Made by a program: the position numbers and the translations under genes. The notes beneath the pieces were generated by a model that was not told where the DNA came from, did not search any database, and worked only from the letters and a program-made list of their open reading frames with translations. From the NCBI GenBank assembly GCA_963971225.1, contig OZ020268.1, forward strand, positions 59,953,900-60,017,899: 64,000 bases of DNA, written 5' to 3'. Source of the stretch: Melieria omissa (taxonomy: Eukaryota; Arthropoda; Insecta; Diptera; Ulidiidae). This document shows, piece after piece, positions 11,111 to 21,543 of this stretch. How positions within the stretch are numbered: position 1 is the stretch's first letter; every line of letters starts with the position of its first letter.

Positions 11111-11618
11111 TACCTTGTTTATTGTGCCATGGCTTGTGCCATGGCACAATAAACAAGGTAGTGGCAGGAAGGAGCGAATTTTATTTTTTTCTCGTCAGAG
11201 TTCGGTAGGTTGTCAGAAATTTTTGTCTGCTTTGTTTACATTCGGCGAACAGCATGGCCACTCAACTCTTTTTCTGTGAAATTTTAAGCATGTTTGCAAT
11301 GACGAAACGATATTATTTTTCCAATTTTCGTTAACTTTTATGAATTAACGCAAAATCGGCGAACTAGCACTTAGCACTTTTGCCCCTAATTGTAAAACAA
11401 CAGATTAAAACAAAGAAGCTGTGTACTTTTGCTGTTAATTGGTGTATTTTTACGTTCTCGAATAGACCAAGTGGTCTATTTGATGCTGGCAATACTGTTG
11501 GCAAGAGAACCGTCCGTCCGATTTGACAATGAACCAAACAAAAACACTAACAAAATACACGTGAATTTTTTCGCTCCTTCCTGCCACTACCTTGTTTATT
11601 GTGCCATGGCTTGTGCCA
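11111..11618. mobile_element. MITE with 22-bp hairpin tip and ~40-bp terminal inverted repeats
   Basis: ATGGCACAATAAACAAGGTA from 11141 continues through GTGGCAGGAAGGAGCGAA and is mirrored at the right end (about 11570-11607). The 10-bp direct repeat GGCTTGTGCC flanks both sides (11131-11140 and 11608-11617). The left side also carries a complete copy of the right tip, so 11111-11132 and 11139-11160 form a perfect 22-bp hairpin with a 6-bp loop. The inside has no coding sequence. The segment 11359-11455 resembles 32260-32365 near the end of the DD37E element (GTAAAACA-CAGAT-AAAACAAA, then ACTTTT, then GTATTTT-ACGTT). Confidence 0.7.
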
Positions 11619-11987
11619 AGTTATTTTACTTAAAGCTATGGCGTTGCCATATTAAAACATCTTACACGTTGATGTTTTCTAAAGCTTTGGTTCTTATAAA
11701 CTTTTTTGTTTTTTGCTTCTTAAACGGTTTCTGCATGCAATTTTTAATTTTAAGTTCTGCAAATTTGTGGTGTTAAATACTCCATTGTTTAAAAAATATA
11801 ATATTATATATGCAGTCGATAGGTATTTTCAAAAACAATTTCAGTATTTTCGGATGTGTTACATGAAAAAAGTTGTGGCAACACTGACTGCATAAAGTGA
11901 TAACGTTCAGTTTCTTCGGTAGAAAATTGTCAGATTATACTTTAGCTTTTATTTTAGCAAACAGAAATTCAATACTTTGCTTGTGTA

Positions 11988-13339
11988 ATGATAATCCAAG
12001 TCGTAAGGTCCTCATGCTTGCCGCGTCATCCATTACTACGGACAACCAGGCCTTTCGCCTCCAAAGTGGAACCGGTCAAACTGTCCTACAGCGTGTTTGG
12101 TGAAAACAATGATATAAGTTCCTCAAATACTCCGTTGATAATCACGCATGGTCTATTTGGCTCGAAGATCAACTGGCGTGGAATCGCACGCGCTTTGGAG
12201 TCGAAGTTAAAAAAGAGGGTGAGAGGTGAAGACAATCAATGAGGACAATGACAATGCAATGCTTAAGATATCCTCAGTACCGGAAGTACAAATACTAAAA
12301 AAACGTTTGAAAACATTTTTCTAAATAAACTGTTTACTAATGCAGCATATAACTGTAACTTGTATATATATCTATGTATATATAAAACGTATTCTTGGAA
12401 CAGGTGTACACAGTGGATGCGCGGAATCACGGCGACAGTCCGCATTCAAATCAGCACAACACACCTAACATGGCAGCAGACTTCGTGGACCTCATTCAGC
12501 AGGAGGGTATTCAAAAAACGTGTATAATGGGCCACAGTATGGGAGGCCGAACGATGATGTATCTAGCCCTTAAGTATGTAGGTGATTCACACTTGTTTAA
12601 GCCGTATACTTCTAATATTAAACTAAGAAATTCATGTGCATAGGCAATGAAAAATGATTGAATGATGATGATCTCGTTAGTAAGTTGAAAACGAAATCTT
12701 AAACCATAAAATATTTATTTCAGCCACATCTAGTTGATCGCGCAATAATTGTCGATATATCGCCCATCTCAATACCGCGTGATTTTTCGTCGATGGAACA
12801 ACTTTTTATTGCAATGAAATCAATTTCCATTTCACCGGAATTGTCTTTAGCGGAAGGTCGAAAAATAGTGGGACAGCAAATTAGAGACTCTGTGGATAGC
12901 CAGGGCACTGTTGAGTTCATTATGATGAATTTACGCAAGGACACATCTGGAGAGTATGTATATTGATATTGCCAATAACTCAATAGCTCAATTATTTATT
13001 GTCGCCAGATTCTTTTGGACTTTGAATGTTGACGCTTTGCATACAAATTTGAAACTATTTGGCAAGTTTTCTGAGAAGATTGCTAAATTGCCACCATTTC
13101 ATGGACCAATGTTGTTCATTTGTGGAAAACATTCAGACTTTTTTGAGTAAGGGAAATATTGTTGTTAATTCGAATCTTGTATAAAATGTTTTTATTCGTT
13201 TCTATGTAGACCTGATCATTGGCCGCAAGTGCTGAAAATTTTTCCGAACGCAGAGATTGAATGGATTAATGCTGGACACCTAGTGCATTTTGACCAACCT
13301 AAACAATTTATTGATGCAATTGTCAAGTTCCTTAAATAA
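11988..13339 (+). CDS. Abhd11: ABHD11-like mitochondrial serine hydrolase, paralogue 1
   Basis: Five exons fit without frame breaks: 11988-12218, 12404-12577, 12724-12953, 13009-13146 and 13210-13339 (TAA), giving 300 residues, the usual ABHD11 length. ATG 11988 is the first in frame after an upstream TAG. The N-terminus (MIIQVVRSSCLPRHPLLRTTRPFAS) is basic and Ser/Arg-rich, like a mitochondrial presequence. Fold signature in order: oxyanion motif HGLFGSK, VDARNHGDSPHS, nucleophile elbow GHSMGG, DISP, the Asp in NVDAL, and the His in NAGHLVH. In human ABHD11 the triad is Ser141/Asp237/His296, and all three positions match here. Human ABHD11 sits in mitochondria, acts as a lipid or ester hydrolase and protects the 2-oxoglutarate dehydrogenase complex. 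First of three head-to-tail copies. All splice sites are GT-AG. Confidence 0.93.
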
Positions 13340-13720
13340 TTTATCAGAAGTTCTAGTTACTATAAGTTTTTTTTTTTGTTTTAATTTTCATATGATCCTC
13401 AATTTATTGTAAGACATTGTGTACATAGTACGACCACAAAATTCAGAAATGTTATGCCATGCAGGAGTTTTGTTAAAAGTAGTCTATCAATACAAACGGG
13501 CAAATCGAATTGTTTATGTATTGAATTCGCAAAAGCATTCACGTGCTTTGCATACTAAGGCTGTACGAAGATTGGTAAAATGCACATATGTTGAAGGAGT
13601 GTACGGGCCGAATTTTCAAATTGTAAGCAACACAATTATAATTTATTAATTATTTATAACCAACATTTTGACTTTTCGTCGAAACAAATCAAATCAACTG
13701 GTGTAATGCGGTCATTTTTA

Positions 13721-14167
13721 ACACTTCGTTCAATAATGTGTGTGACTAACTAATTAAAACACATTTTTTTTGCCAAAATTCGTTTTTATTCATCAACATA
13801 GTCCCCTTTTAGGGAGATACAATCATTCCAACGCTTTTCCAATCTTTCGATACCGCCTTTGTAGAACGATTTTTCTTTGCCTTCAAAATAGGCGTTAGTT
13901 TCGGCGATTACTTCATCATTTCAGCCAAATCTCTTACCACGGAGCATCTTTTTGAGGTCTGCGAAGAGCCAGTAGTCGCTGGGGCCAGATCTGGAGAATA
14001 CGGGGATGAGGAAGCAATTCGAAGCCCAATTCATGCATTTTTGCCATCGTTTTCATCGACTTGTGACACGGTGCATTGTCTTGGTGAAACAACACTGAAT
14101 CCACCTGTATATTTTTGTATCATGCCGCCATCTATGTGTCAGTCACACACATTATTGAACGAAGTGT
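13721..14167 (-). mobile_element. Internally deleted mariner element (DD34D-type transposase remnant)
   Basis: TA duplications lie at 13719-13720 and 14168-14169. The termini are inverted repeats of about 28 bp (ACACTTCGTTCAATAATGTG on both ends). On the minus strand the remnant encodes the transposase C-terminal part: FHQDNAPCHKSMKTMAKMHE with the second catalytic Asp, then ELLPHP, a frameshift, then NDCISLKGDYVDE and stop. The uninterrupted site is visible in the paralogous region upstream of copy 3 (GCGGTCATTTTTATTTGC at about 17318), which proves insertion after duplication. About two thirds of a normal 1.3-kb mariner is missing. Confidence 0.9.
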
Positions 14168-14271
14168 TATTTGCTTGGCAATAACGTTGATGTCAATTTG
14201 TCAAGAGAATATTTTCAGATTTTAATTTGGTTTTTATACTAGCAGTAAAAATGCAGCATTTCGTTTGAAAA

Positions 14272-17090
14272 ATGTTAATCCAAGTCGTAAGGTCCTCATG
14301 CTTGCCGCGTCATCCATTACTACGGACAACCAGGCCTTTCGCCTCCAAAGTGGAACCGGTCAAACTGTCCTACAGCGTGTTTGGTGAAAACAATGATATA
14401 AGTTCCTCAAATACTCCTTTGATAATCACACATGGTCTGTTCGGTTCGAAGACCAACTGGCGTGGAATCGCACGCGCTTTGGAGTCGCAATTAAAAAAGA
14501 GGGTGAGAGATGAAGATATATTCAATGAGGAACAATGCGAATTTAACGCTTTAGATACTCTCAGTACCGGAAGCACCAATACTAAAACACAAACTGGAAA
14601 ACATTATATTTTTCTAAAAAAATGTTGCATATATATATGAACTAGCTGACCCGGCAAACTTCGTCTCGCCCAAACGGTCCGTTTGAGTGTGATGCCGTAA
14701 CTCACATACAGCCACTTTCTTGTATATATATATAGATGTAAGTTATATGGGTGGTGCCAAGCCCCCTTGTTCAATACCCGCACCATCCCGTCTGTCGGAA
14801 GGGAAAATGGTAGGTTCGTACTAAGTTTCATTGCTGTGCCACTTCAAGTTCAGCAAAATATTTGGGTCACAAACAATGCGCCACGCCCCTTGTCTGACGC
14901 CCATCAAATCTTATCATTAGAATGACTCATGTATGAGACGACAGGGTACTAAATTTTAGTGTTGTATGACTTATAATTCCGAAATTATTCCATATTAAAA
15001 ATTTGAGTTGCATGAGTGGTGCCCCGCCCCCTTGTCCAAAATCCACCCTATTCCCCCTGCCGAAGGAGACGACTAAATAATAAGTTGATACCGAGTGTCA
15101 TTGATGTGAATGCTATAGTTCAAAAGCTACACCGGAATGTAAAAAGCGCCACGCCCCTTTCCAACGCCCATTAAATTTTATTTGTGGAACGACACGTTCC
15201 AAATTTCAATGCTGAGCGACTTATAATTCCGAAGATATTCCATATCAAAAAGTTGGGTTGTATGGGCGGTGCCACGCCTCCTTGTCCAAAATACACCCTA
15301 TTCCCCATGCCGAAGGACATGACCAAATCGTTACTTTGTACCAAGTGTCGTTGATGTGAATGCTATAGTTCAAAAGTAACACCGGGATTAAAAAAGTTCC
15401 ACGCCCCTTGTCCAACGCCCATTAAATTTTACCAGTAGAATGACACGCTTACATAATTTCAATACTAAGCGACCTATAATTCTGAAGATATTTCTAATCA
15501 AAAATTTGGGTTGTATGGGCGGCTTATAATTTCGGAGCTGATCCATATTAATGAATTGAGTTGTATGAGCGGTGCCACTCCCCCTCGTCCAACGCCCATT
15601 AAATTTTACCGATGAAAAGACACGCCTACACCATGACACTGTACTAAATTTCAATGCTGTTCGACTTTTAATTCCGAAGATATACCATATTAAAAATTTA
15701 GGTTGTATGGGAGGTACCACGCCCACCTGCCGTACAAACATGTATTATACATATAAACCTTCCTCTTGAATCACTCAATCCATTAAAAAAGACCGCTTAA
15801 AAAACCGTTGCGTAGTTTTAAAGATTTAAGTATACATAGGGACAGACAGCGACAGCGACTTTGCTTTATACTATGTAGTGATGATGATGATATGTAAAAC
15901 GTAAATGGAGTATTCTTAAAATAGGTGTACACAGCGGATTTGCGGAATCACGGCGACAGTCCACATTCAAATACGCACAATACATCTAACATGGCAGCAG
16001 ACTTCGTACACCTTATTCAGCAGGAGGGTCTCCAAAAAACGTGTATAATGGGCCACAGTATGGGCGGCCGAACAATGATGTATCTAGCCCTTAAGTATGT
16101 AGGTAATTCACCCTTGTTTGAAGTATACGTATCTACTCCAAATATTAAATATGCCATGAAGAATGATGATGATCTCTAATAAGTTGAAAGGGATCTCCTA
16201 AACCAAAAATAAATTTATTTATTTCAGCCACATCTAGTTGACCGCGGAATAATTGTCGATATTTCGCCCGTCTCAATACCGCGTAATTTGTCGTTAATGG
16301 AAAAGCTTTTCACCAGAATGAAAACAATTTCCATTTCATCGAAAATATCTTTGGGGAAAGCTCGTAAAATAGTGGCTAATCAAATCAGAGATGTTGTGGA
16401 TAGTCCGGCCACTGCTGATTTCATAATGTTGAATTTACACAAGAACACATCTGGAGAGTATGTATAATGATATTACCGATCACACAATGGCTCAATAATA
16501 TACTGTCCCCAGATTCTTTTTGTCTTTTAATGTTGACGGTTTGCATAAAAACTTGAAACCAGTTGGCACATTTTTTAAGCAGATTGCTGAATTTCCACCA
16601 TTTCATGGACCAATGTTGTTCATTTGTGGAAAACATTCAAAATTTTTTGAGTAAGGGAAATACATGTTGAAACAAAAACAATAATGCTCGTTATGTTTTC
16701 CTAAATTATACACTTGCATATACATACATGTATGTACAAGCGTATATAAAATACCTTGCAACAAATTTAAAACGTTGCAAGACCTCACTTAGATCGTTCA
16801 TATGTATGTTTTAAACAATTATTTATGTATATAAAGATAGACCTCGCTTAATGGAATGGAATGGAATTTTCCAGGAACGTAACTACCGTGTTAAGCGAGG
16901 TTACCTGTATTGCTGTATTAATTCGAATCTTGTATAGTGTTTTCTTTCCTTTCTATGTAGTCCTGATCATTGGCCGCAAGTGCAGAAGATTTTTCCGAAC
17001 GCAGAGATAGAATGGATCAATGCTGGACACTTAGTGCATTTCGACCAACCCACAGAATTTATAGATATAGTTGTCAATTTCCTTAAGTAA
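14272..17090 (+). CDS. Abhd11: ABHD11-like mitochondrial serine hydrolase, paralogue 2
   Basis: Exons are 14272-14502, 15925-16098, 16228-16457, 16513-16650 and 16961-17090 (TAA). Lengths are identical to paralogue 1 (231, 174, 230, 138 and 130 bp) and the product is 300 residues. The catalytic set is kept: GHSMGG, the Asp in NVDGL and the His in NAGHLVH. Differences from copies 1 and 3 include YTADLRNHG for YTVDARNHG and FFLSFNVDG for FFWTLNVDA, the latter losing a conserved Trp. Exon 1 is almost identical to exon 1 of copy 1 over its whole length, while later exons differ more. Intron 1 has grown to 1.4 kb through a repeat insertion at 14640-15892; intron 4 is about 310 bp and holds an inverted CCTCGCTTAA pair (about 16843 and 16894). 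No stop or frameshift is seen, so I take it as potentially functional. Confidence 0.88.
14640..15892. repeat. Intronic repeat element with ~250-bp tandem units
   Basis: It begins at AGCTGACCCGGCAAACTTCG, a start seen on a widespread class of insect repeats, and ends with a GACAGACAGCGACAGCGACT block and (GAT)n near 15880-15892. In between, a unit of roughly 250 bp recurs about five times. Each unit has TTATAATTCCGAA, GGTTGTATGGGCGGTGCCAC, CCTTGTCC and CGCCCATTAAATTTT (for example near 14975, 15225, 15472, 15525 and 15668); the 15472-15525 spacing is shortened. No coding frame runs through it. The class is uncertain: it could be a LINE 3' region with tandem amplification or a Helitron-type element. 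Confidence 0.7.
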
Positions 17091-17430
17091 TTTATCAGAC
17101 TAAAAAATCCAAACTGTTATGCCATGCAAAAATCTTGTTAAAAGTGGTCTATCAATACAGATGATTGAAGCAAAATATTTATGTGTTGAATCCGAACAGA
17201 GATGCATAAAGATTGATTAAATGTAGATATGCTGAAGGATTTAGGAATTAATTAACATAATTAGGATTAAGTGACCTTCGTCAAAATAAAACAAATCAAA
17301 TCAACTGGTGTAATGCGGTCATTTTTATTTGCTTGGCAATAACGTTGATGTCACTTTTGTCAGATGAATATTTTCAAATTTAAATTCGGTTATTATTTTA
17401 GCAGTGAAAGTTCAGCACTTTGCTAGAGTC

Positions 17431-18731
17431 ATGGCAATCCAAGTAGTAAGGTTCTCATGCTTGCCGCGTCATCCATTACTATGGACAACCAGGCTTTTTG
17501 CCTCCGAAGCGGAGCCGGTGAAACTATCATACAGCGTGTTTGGGGAAAACAATGATACATGTTCCTCCAATACTCCCTTGATAATCACGCATGGTCTGTT
17601 CGGTTCGAAGGCCAACTGGCGAGGAATCGCACGCGCTTTGGAGTCGAAGTTAAAAAAGAGGGTGAGGGGTGAAGGCGCAGTCAATGAACAACAGTGATAA
17701 CGCTATGCTACAGCTGCGCTCAATACCTGAAGTTAAAATACTTATGGAAAACATTAAATTGTTGTTACAAAAATAGAGGAAACAATATTTAACGAAGCAG
17801 CATGTTGTTAAGTTGTAAATATGAATAAGTAAAATGTAAATACATTTTTCTTGGAATAGGTGTACACGGTGGATGCGCGCAATCACGGAGATAGTCCTCA
17901 TTCCAATACGCACAGCACACCTTGCATGGCAGCAGACTTCGTGGAACTCATCCAAGAAGAGGGTTTCCAAAAAGTGTGTATAATGGGCCACTGTATGGGA
18001 GGCCGACCGATGATGTATATAGCACTTAAGTATGTAAGTGATTCACCCTTACTCTGAAGATCAAACTAAGAGTGCCATGAAAGCGATTGATTTCGTTAAT
18101 TAACCAATTAGCCACATCTAGTAGACCGCGGCATAATTGTTGATATTTCGCCCGTTTCTATGCCGCGTGATTTTGCGTTGCTGGATGAGCTTTTTACCAC
18201 AATGAAATCAATGTCCATTTCGCCGGAAGTGTCTTTGGCGGAAGGTCGGAAAATGGTGGGAAATCAAATTAGAGATGCTGTGAAAACTCAAGGCACTGTT
18301 GAGTTTCTAATTATGAATTTACGGAAGAAAAACTGTGGGGAGTACGTTCAGTGATAATTCCAGTAACTCAATTGCTCTATAAGATATTGTCCTCAGATTC
18401 TTTTGGACCTTCAATGTTGATGCTTTGCATAGAAGCTTTAAAATAGCTCCCCAGTTTTCTGAGATGATAGCAGGATTACAACCATTTCAAGGACCAATGA
18501 TGTTCTTATGTGGGAAATATTCAACATTTTTTAAGTAAGCGAAATATTTTGGTTTGCTTATTCGATTCTTGTAAAAAATGCTATTATTCACATCTATGTA
18601 GACCTGATCACTGGCCTCAAGTGCAAAAAATTTTTCCGAACGCAAAGTTAGAATGGATTAATGCTGGACACCTGGTGCACTCCGAGCAACCTAAAGAGTT
18701 TATTGATACAGTTGTTAATTTCCTTAAATGA
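17431..18731 (+). CDS. Abhd11: ABHD11-like hydrolase, paralogue 3, nucleophile Ser replaced by Cys
   Basis: Exons are 17431-17661, 17860-18033, 18112-18341, 18397-18534 and 18602-18731 (TGA). They have the same exon sizes and phases as the other two copies and give 300 residues. The start at ATG 17431 (MAIQVVRFSCLP) is chosen because it aligns with the other copies. The nucleophile elbow reads GHCMGG (TGT at the Ser codon) in place of GHSMGG, and the next residues are RPMMY instead of RTMMY. The Asp (NVDAL) and His (NAGHLVH) positions are intact, giving a potential Cys-Asp-His triad like that of dienelactone hydrolases. The presequence also changed (LFASEAEP for PFASKVEP). Intron 2 is only 78 bp. 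The frame is fully open with consensus splice sites, which argues against simple decay. Activity cannot be inferred; loss or change of substrate is likely. Confidence 0.9.
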
Positions 18732-20484
18732 CTTATCAGAAAGAAAACCCGATTTTTAATAGATAAAAAGCGACATTCATTAAAAGTCGTTTATCGATTT
18801 TTTCCTTCGAAACACAATATTTCCGTATTGGATGTCGAAAAGTATTCCACTTTGTGTATAAAGAACTGTACGAATACCGATCAAATGCTTATTTACTCGA
18901 ATAATAAATTACGTAACGGTGCTAATAATAAATTACGTAAAAAATTTAACTAACAGCGTTGAAGTCAACGCAATTATTCAATAAAAACAACTTTTCTAAT
19001 TTTCTATTATTTGATTTTTGAATAAAAAGTAATTTAGGCGTTGCTTATACAAACATAGTAAAAGTAATACAAACAATGCAATGCAATAAGTCACACGAAA
19101 GAATACAGTCAAGCTGATAATCTTTGTATAACTATGGTGTACACTAAAACGCAGGTGAGTTCTTAAAGCCGCTCGCAGTGGCGTGATGATCATTGGTTTC
19201 TCAGTTTTACTTCTCCATTTCTTTACCTGTCCATGGCATTCGTATTCAGAGTTATGACTTCAAATGCTCTGCACTTATTGTTAGTTAGCAATGTGAATCA
19301 TCTCAAAGAATCCAAAAATTTAATATTTTTGTGGCATTAGTAAAAAGTCGTTACCTAATTGTATACACAAATTAATTTAAAATCCTAATGCACAAACATG
19401 CAGATATTTTCTGAAAACTTAAAACTATTGATAGAACTATACTGTTGATTGAACAATACACACGAATAAATTAAAATATTTCTTTTGGATAGTTTGAGAA
19501 ATGTGTGCAGCTTGCGAAAGCCAAAAATTTCAATAAAATTTCTCCCAATAATTTATTACAGTGGAATTGTAAATGTAAGATATGTTTAATACTCGTTTAT
19601 TACATTTGCAAAACTTTCACCTATTGTAATATTCAAAAAACTAATACTCGCAATTCGAAGGTGAACAGCAATTGTATTAAAACGACGAAATAAAAACTTC
19701 GTAACGTGATTGTGAGCTGAAGTCTCCGAAAATTTTTCCTCCGATTAAAACACCATAAAATACAACTCACTTCGATGCTAATCAACTTTACAATATTTTG
19801 AGTTGTGCTGTTTAATTTCCTTCTTCTAGAATGCCTATGTTCAAATTACAATTTAATACATTAATCCTTTTCCTTGTTTTTGAGATCTAAAAAATGAGAT
19901 TTCAACGAACCACAGCAGGTCTTTTGTTCTAACATTGGGCAGGACAGCAAATGGGACATTCCCCAATAGATAGATTTGTTAACTACCGTTTTACAAATAT
20001 GTACGATTATAAATACAAAAATTTTGCATTGCTAACGAATACGAAACATTTGCATTACGGAATGACCAGCGTGCAGCGAGTTTCCGACGCCGAAACAATA
20101 AATGAACAACTTGGGAAGAATGAATGTGTTTTCATAATGCAGAGGAGTATTTTTAAATATTCTAAAACATAAATAGACGCGCCAACTTGCTCACATATGT
20201 GAAAAAGTTAACATTATTGTGGAATTTTCAGCCCATTCGAATTAACGGTGCCGGCCATTCATTTAGGCACCCATCGCAAAAATATGGATTCCTGTACCGG
20301 CGACTAAAGCTGCTTGAAATTTAAGCTCAATGGATACAAATATTAAGACATTGGAGGCGATTGAATGGAGAACATTCTGTGCACATAAGGCGCCATCACA
20401 CGCCATAGGTAAATGCGTTTGTGTGTGTGTGTCTCTTAACTTTAAGGCTTCCATGCTTTTGATTAAGTTTCTCAACTACTGAGC
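18732..20484. other. Intergenic region between the ABHD11 cluster and unc-119
   Basis: I see no supportable gene. The stretch is AT-rich with a few AATAAA-type signals just after copy 3 (18901-18990), a tandem AATAATAAATTACGTAA pair at 18900-18945, and a short (GT)n run near 20417-20431. Confidence 0.5.
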
Positions 20485-21543
20485 TTAGATGGTCATGCCG
20501 CCATCATAGGCATAATCAGCTTTATTGTGCATAACAAGACGATCCTCGACAAAGTAAAAGCTATCTGAACGCGTTTCAAATGGACTGGCAATCATTTCGG
20601 CAACTGCAAAGAATATTTGTATTAATATGTTAGCGCAGTGTTGATGTAAAGCATTTAAATATACTTAATAATTATACCTAGATCAGCAGGTAGATTAGGG
20701 AATTCATAAATATGTTCACAAGAGTTTTTAGAAAACGGAATGCAGTATCCAAATTTGAAATCAAAAGTTTTCAACAGCCGATCTCGAAAAAAGTGACGTT
20801 CAATCATTCGAAAATTATTAACCGCTCGACTACCGACGGTAAACTCCACCCTGAAAATGAAAATACAAGATAGTAAATAAATATTAACGGAACATATTGT
20901 TGACGTGTTAATGACGAAATATTTTAAAAAATATTGGATTTTCGACAATAATTAGTACAAGAAATTTATGGTGCGCACAAAAAACAATCACAGCAAATAA
21001 AGTAGTAGAGCACCCAATCTTAAACAATAATGGCTTTAATTTACTATTAATAGCTTCATTAAATTTGTAATAAAAAACTAAACTTGCATCATTCATAATT
21101 GTTATATCAATGGGATACTAAATAACTAATGCAGCTTTAATGTCACAAACTTACGTCGCACCCACTGTTTTGAGATTGAGGAAGGCTGGCGTAAACTGAT
21201 AGCGCACATAGCGGCCAGCGTTCGGGTCTGCAGTTTCGTCTATGGACAGCTCTTCCGTAGCTGTCGCCAGCATTTCTTCTATACCCAGAGGAACTTGCTC
21301 GCTGGGTTTTGCTATTTCGAACAGTATCGCTCCGGAGTCCAAGTCTCGAATTTTGAAGCGAGTAAAATCAATGTCGTATACATTAGCATTAGACGAACAT
21401 AAGTAGCCATCGGTAATTTTGGTTAGACGCAGCACGTCGGAGGGAGTCACGGCATTATCCACGGGAGATATGTCGACATCTGCATCTATTGCACCGCTGC
21501 CTTTATCCGCTTGCAAATTTAACTGCTTGCCAACCACACTCAT
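20485..21543 (-). CDS. unc-119: UNC119 lipid-binding chaperone
   Basis: Three exons join in frame: 21543-21155, 20850-20678 and 20603-20485 (TAA), giving 226 residues, close to the family length of about 240. UNC119 has a PDEdelta-like beta-sandwich that binds the myristoylated N-terminus of cargo such as transducin alpha and Src kinases, and releases it on binding ARL2/ARL3. Signature blocks are [67 protein letters not shown], and the C-terminal [20 protein letters not shown]. The N-terminal 40 residues are acidic and not conserved, as usual. ATG 21543 is the first in the exon. The 20-residue segment [10 protein letters not shown] and its left neighbours are longer than in vertebrates. The gene is transcribed away from ZC3H18. 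Confidence 0.96.

Noticed and set aside
14640..15892. CRISPR-like array
   Set aside because: Unit length about 250 bp, diverged, in a fly intron; no short exact repeats with unique spacers.
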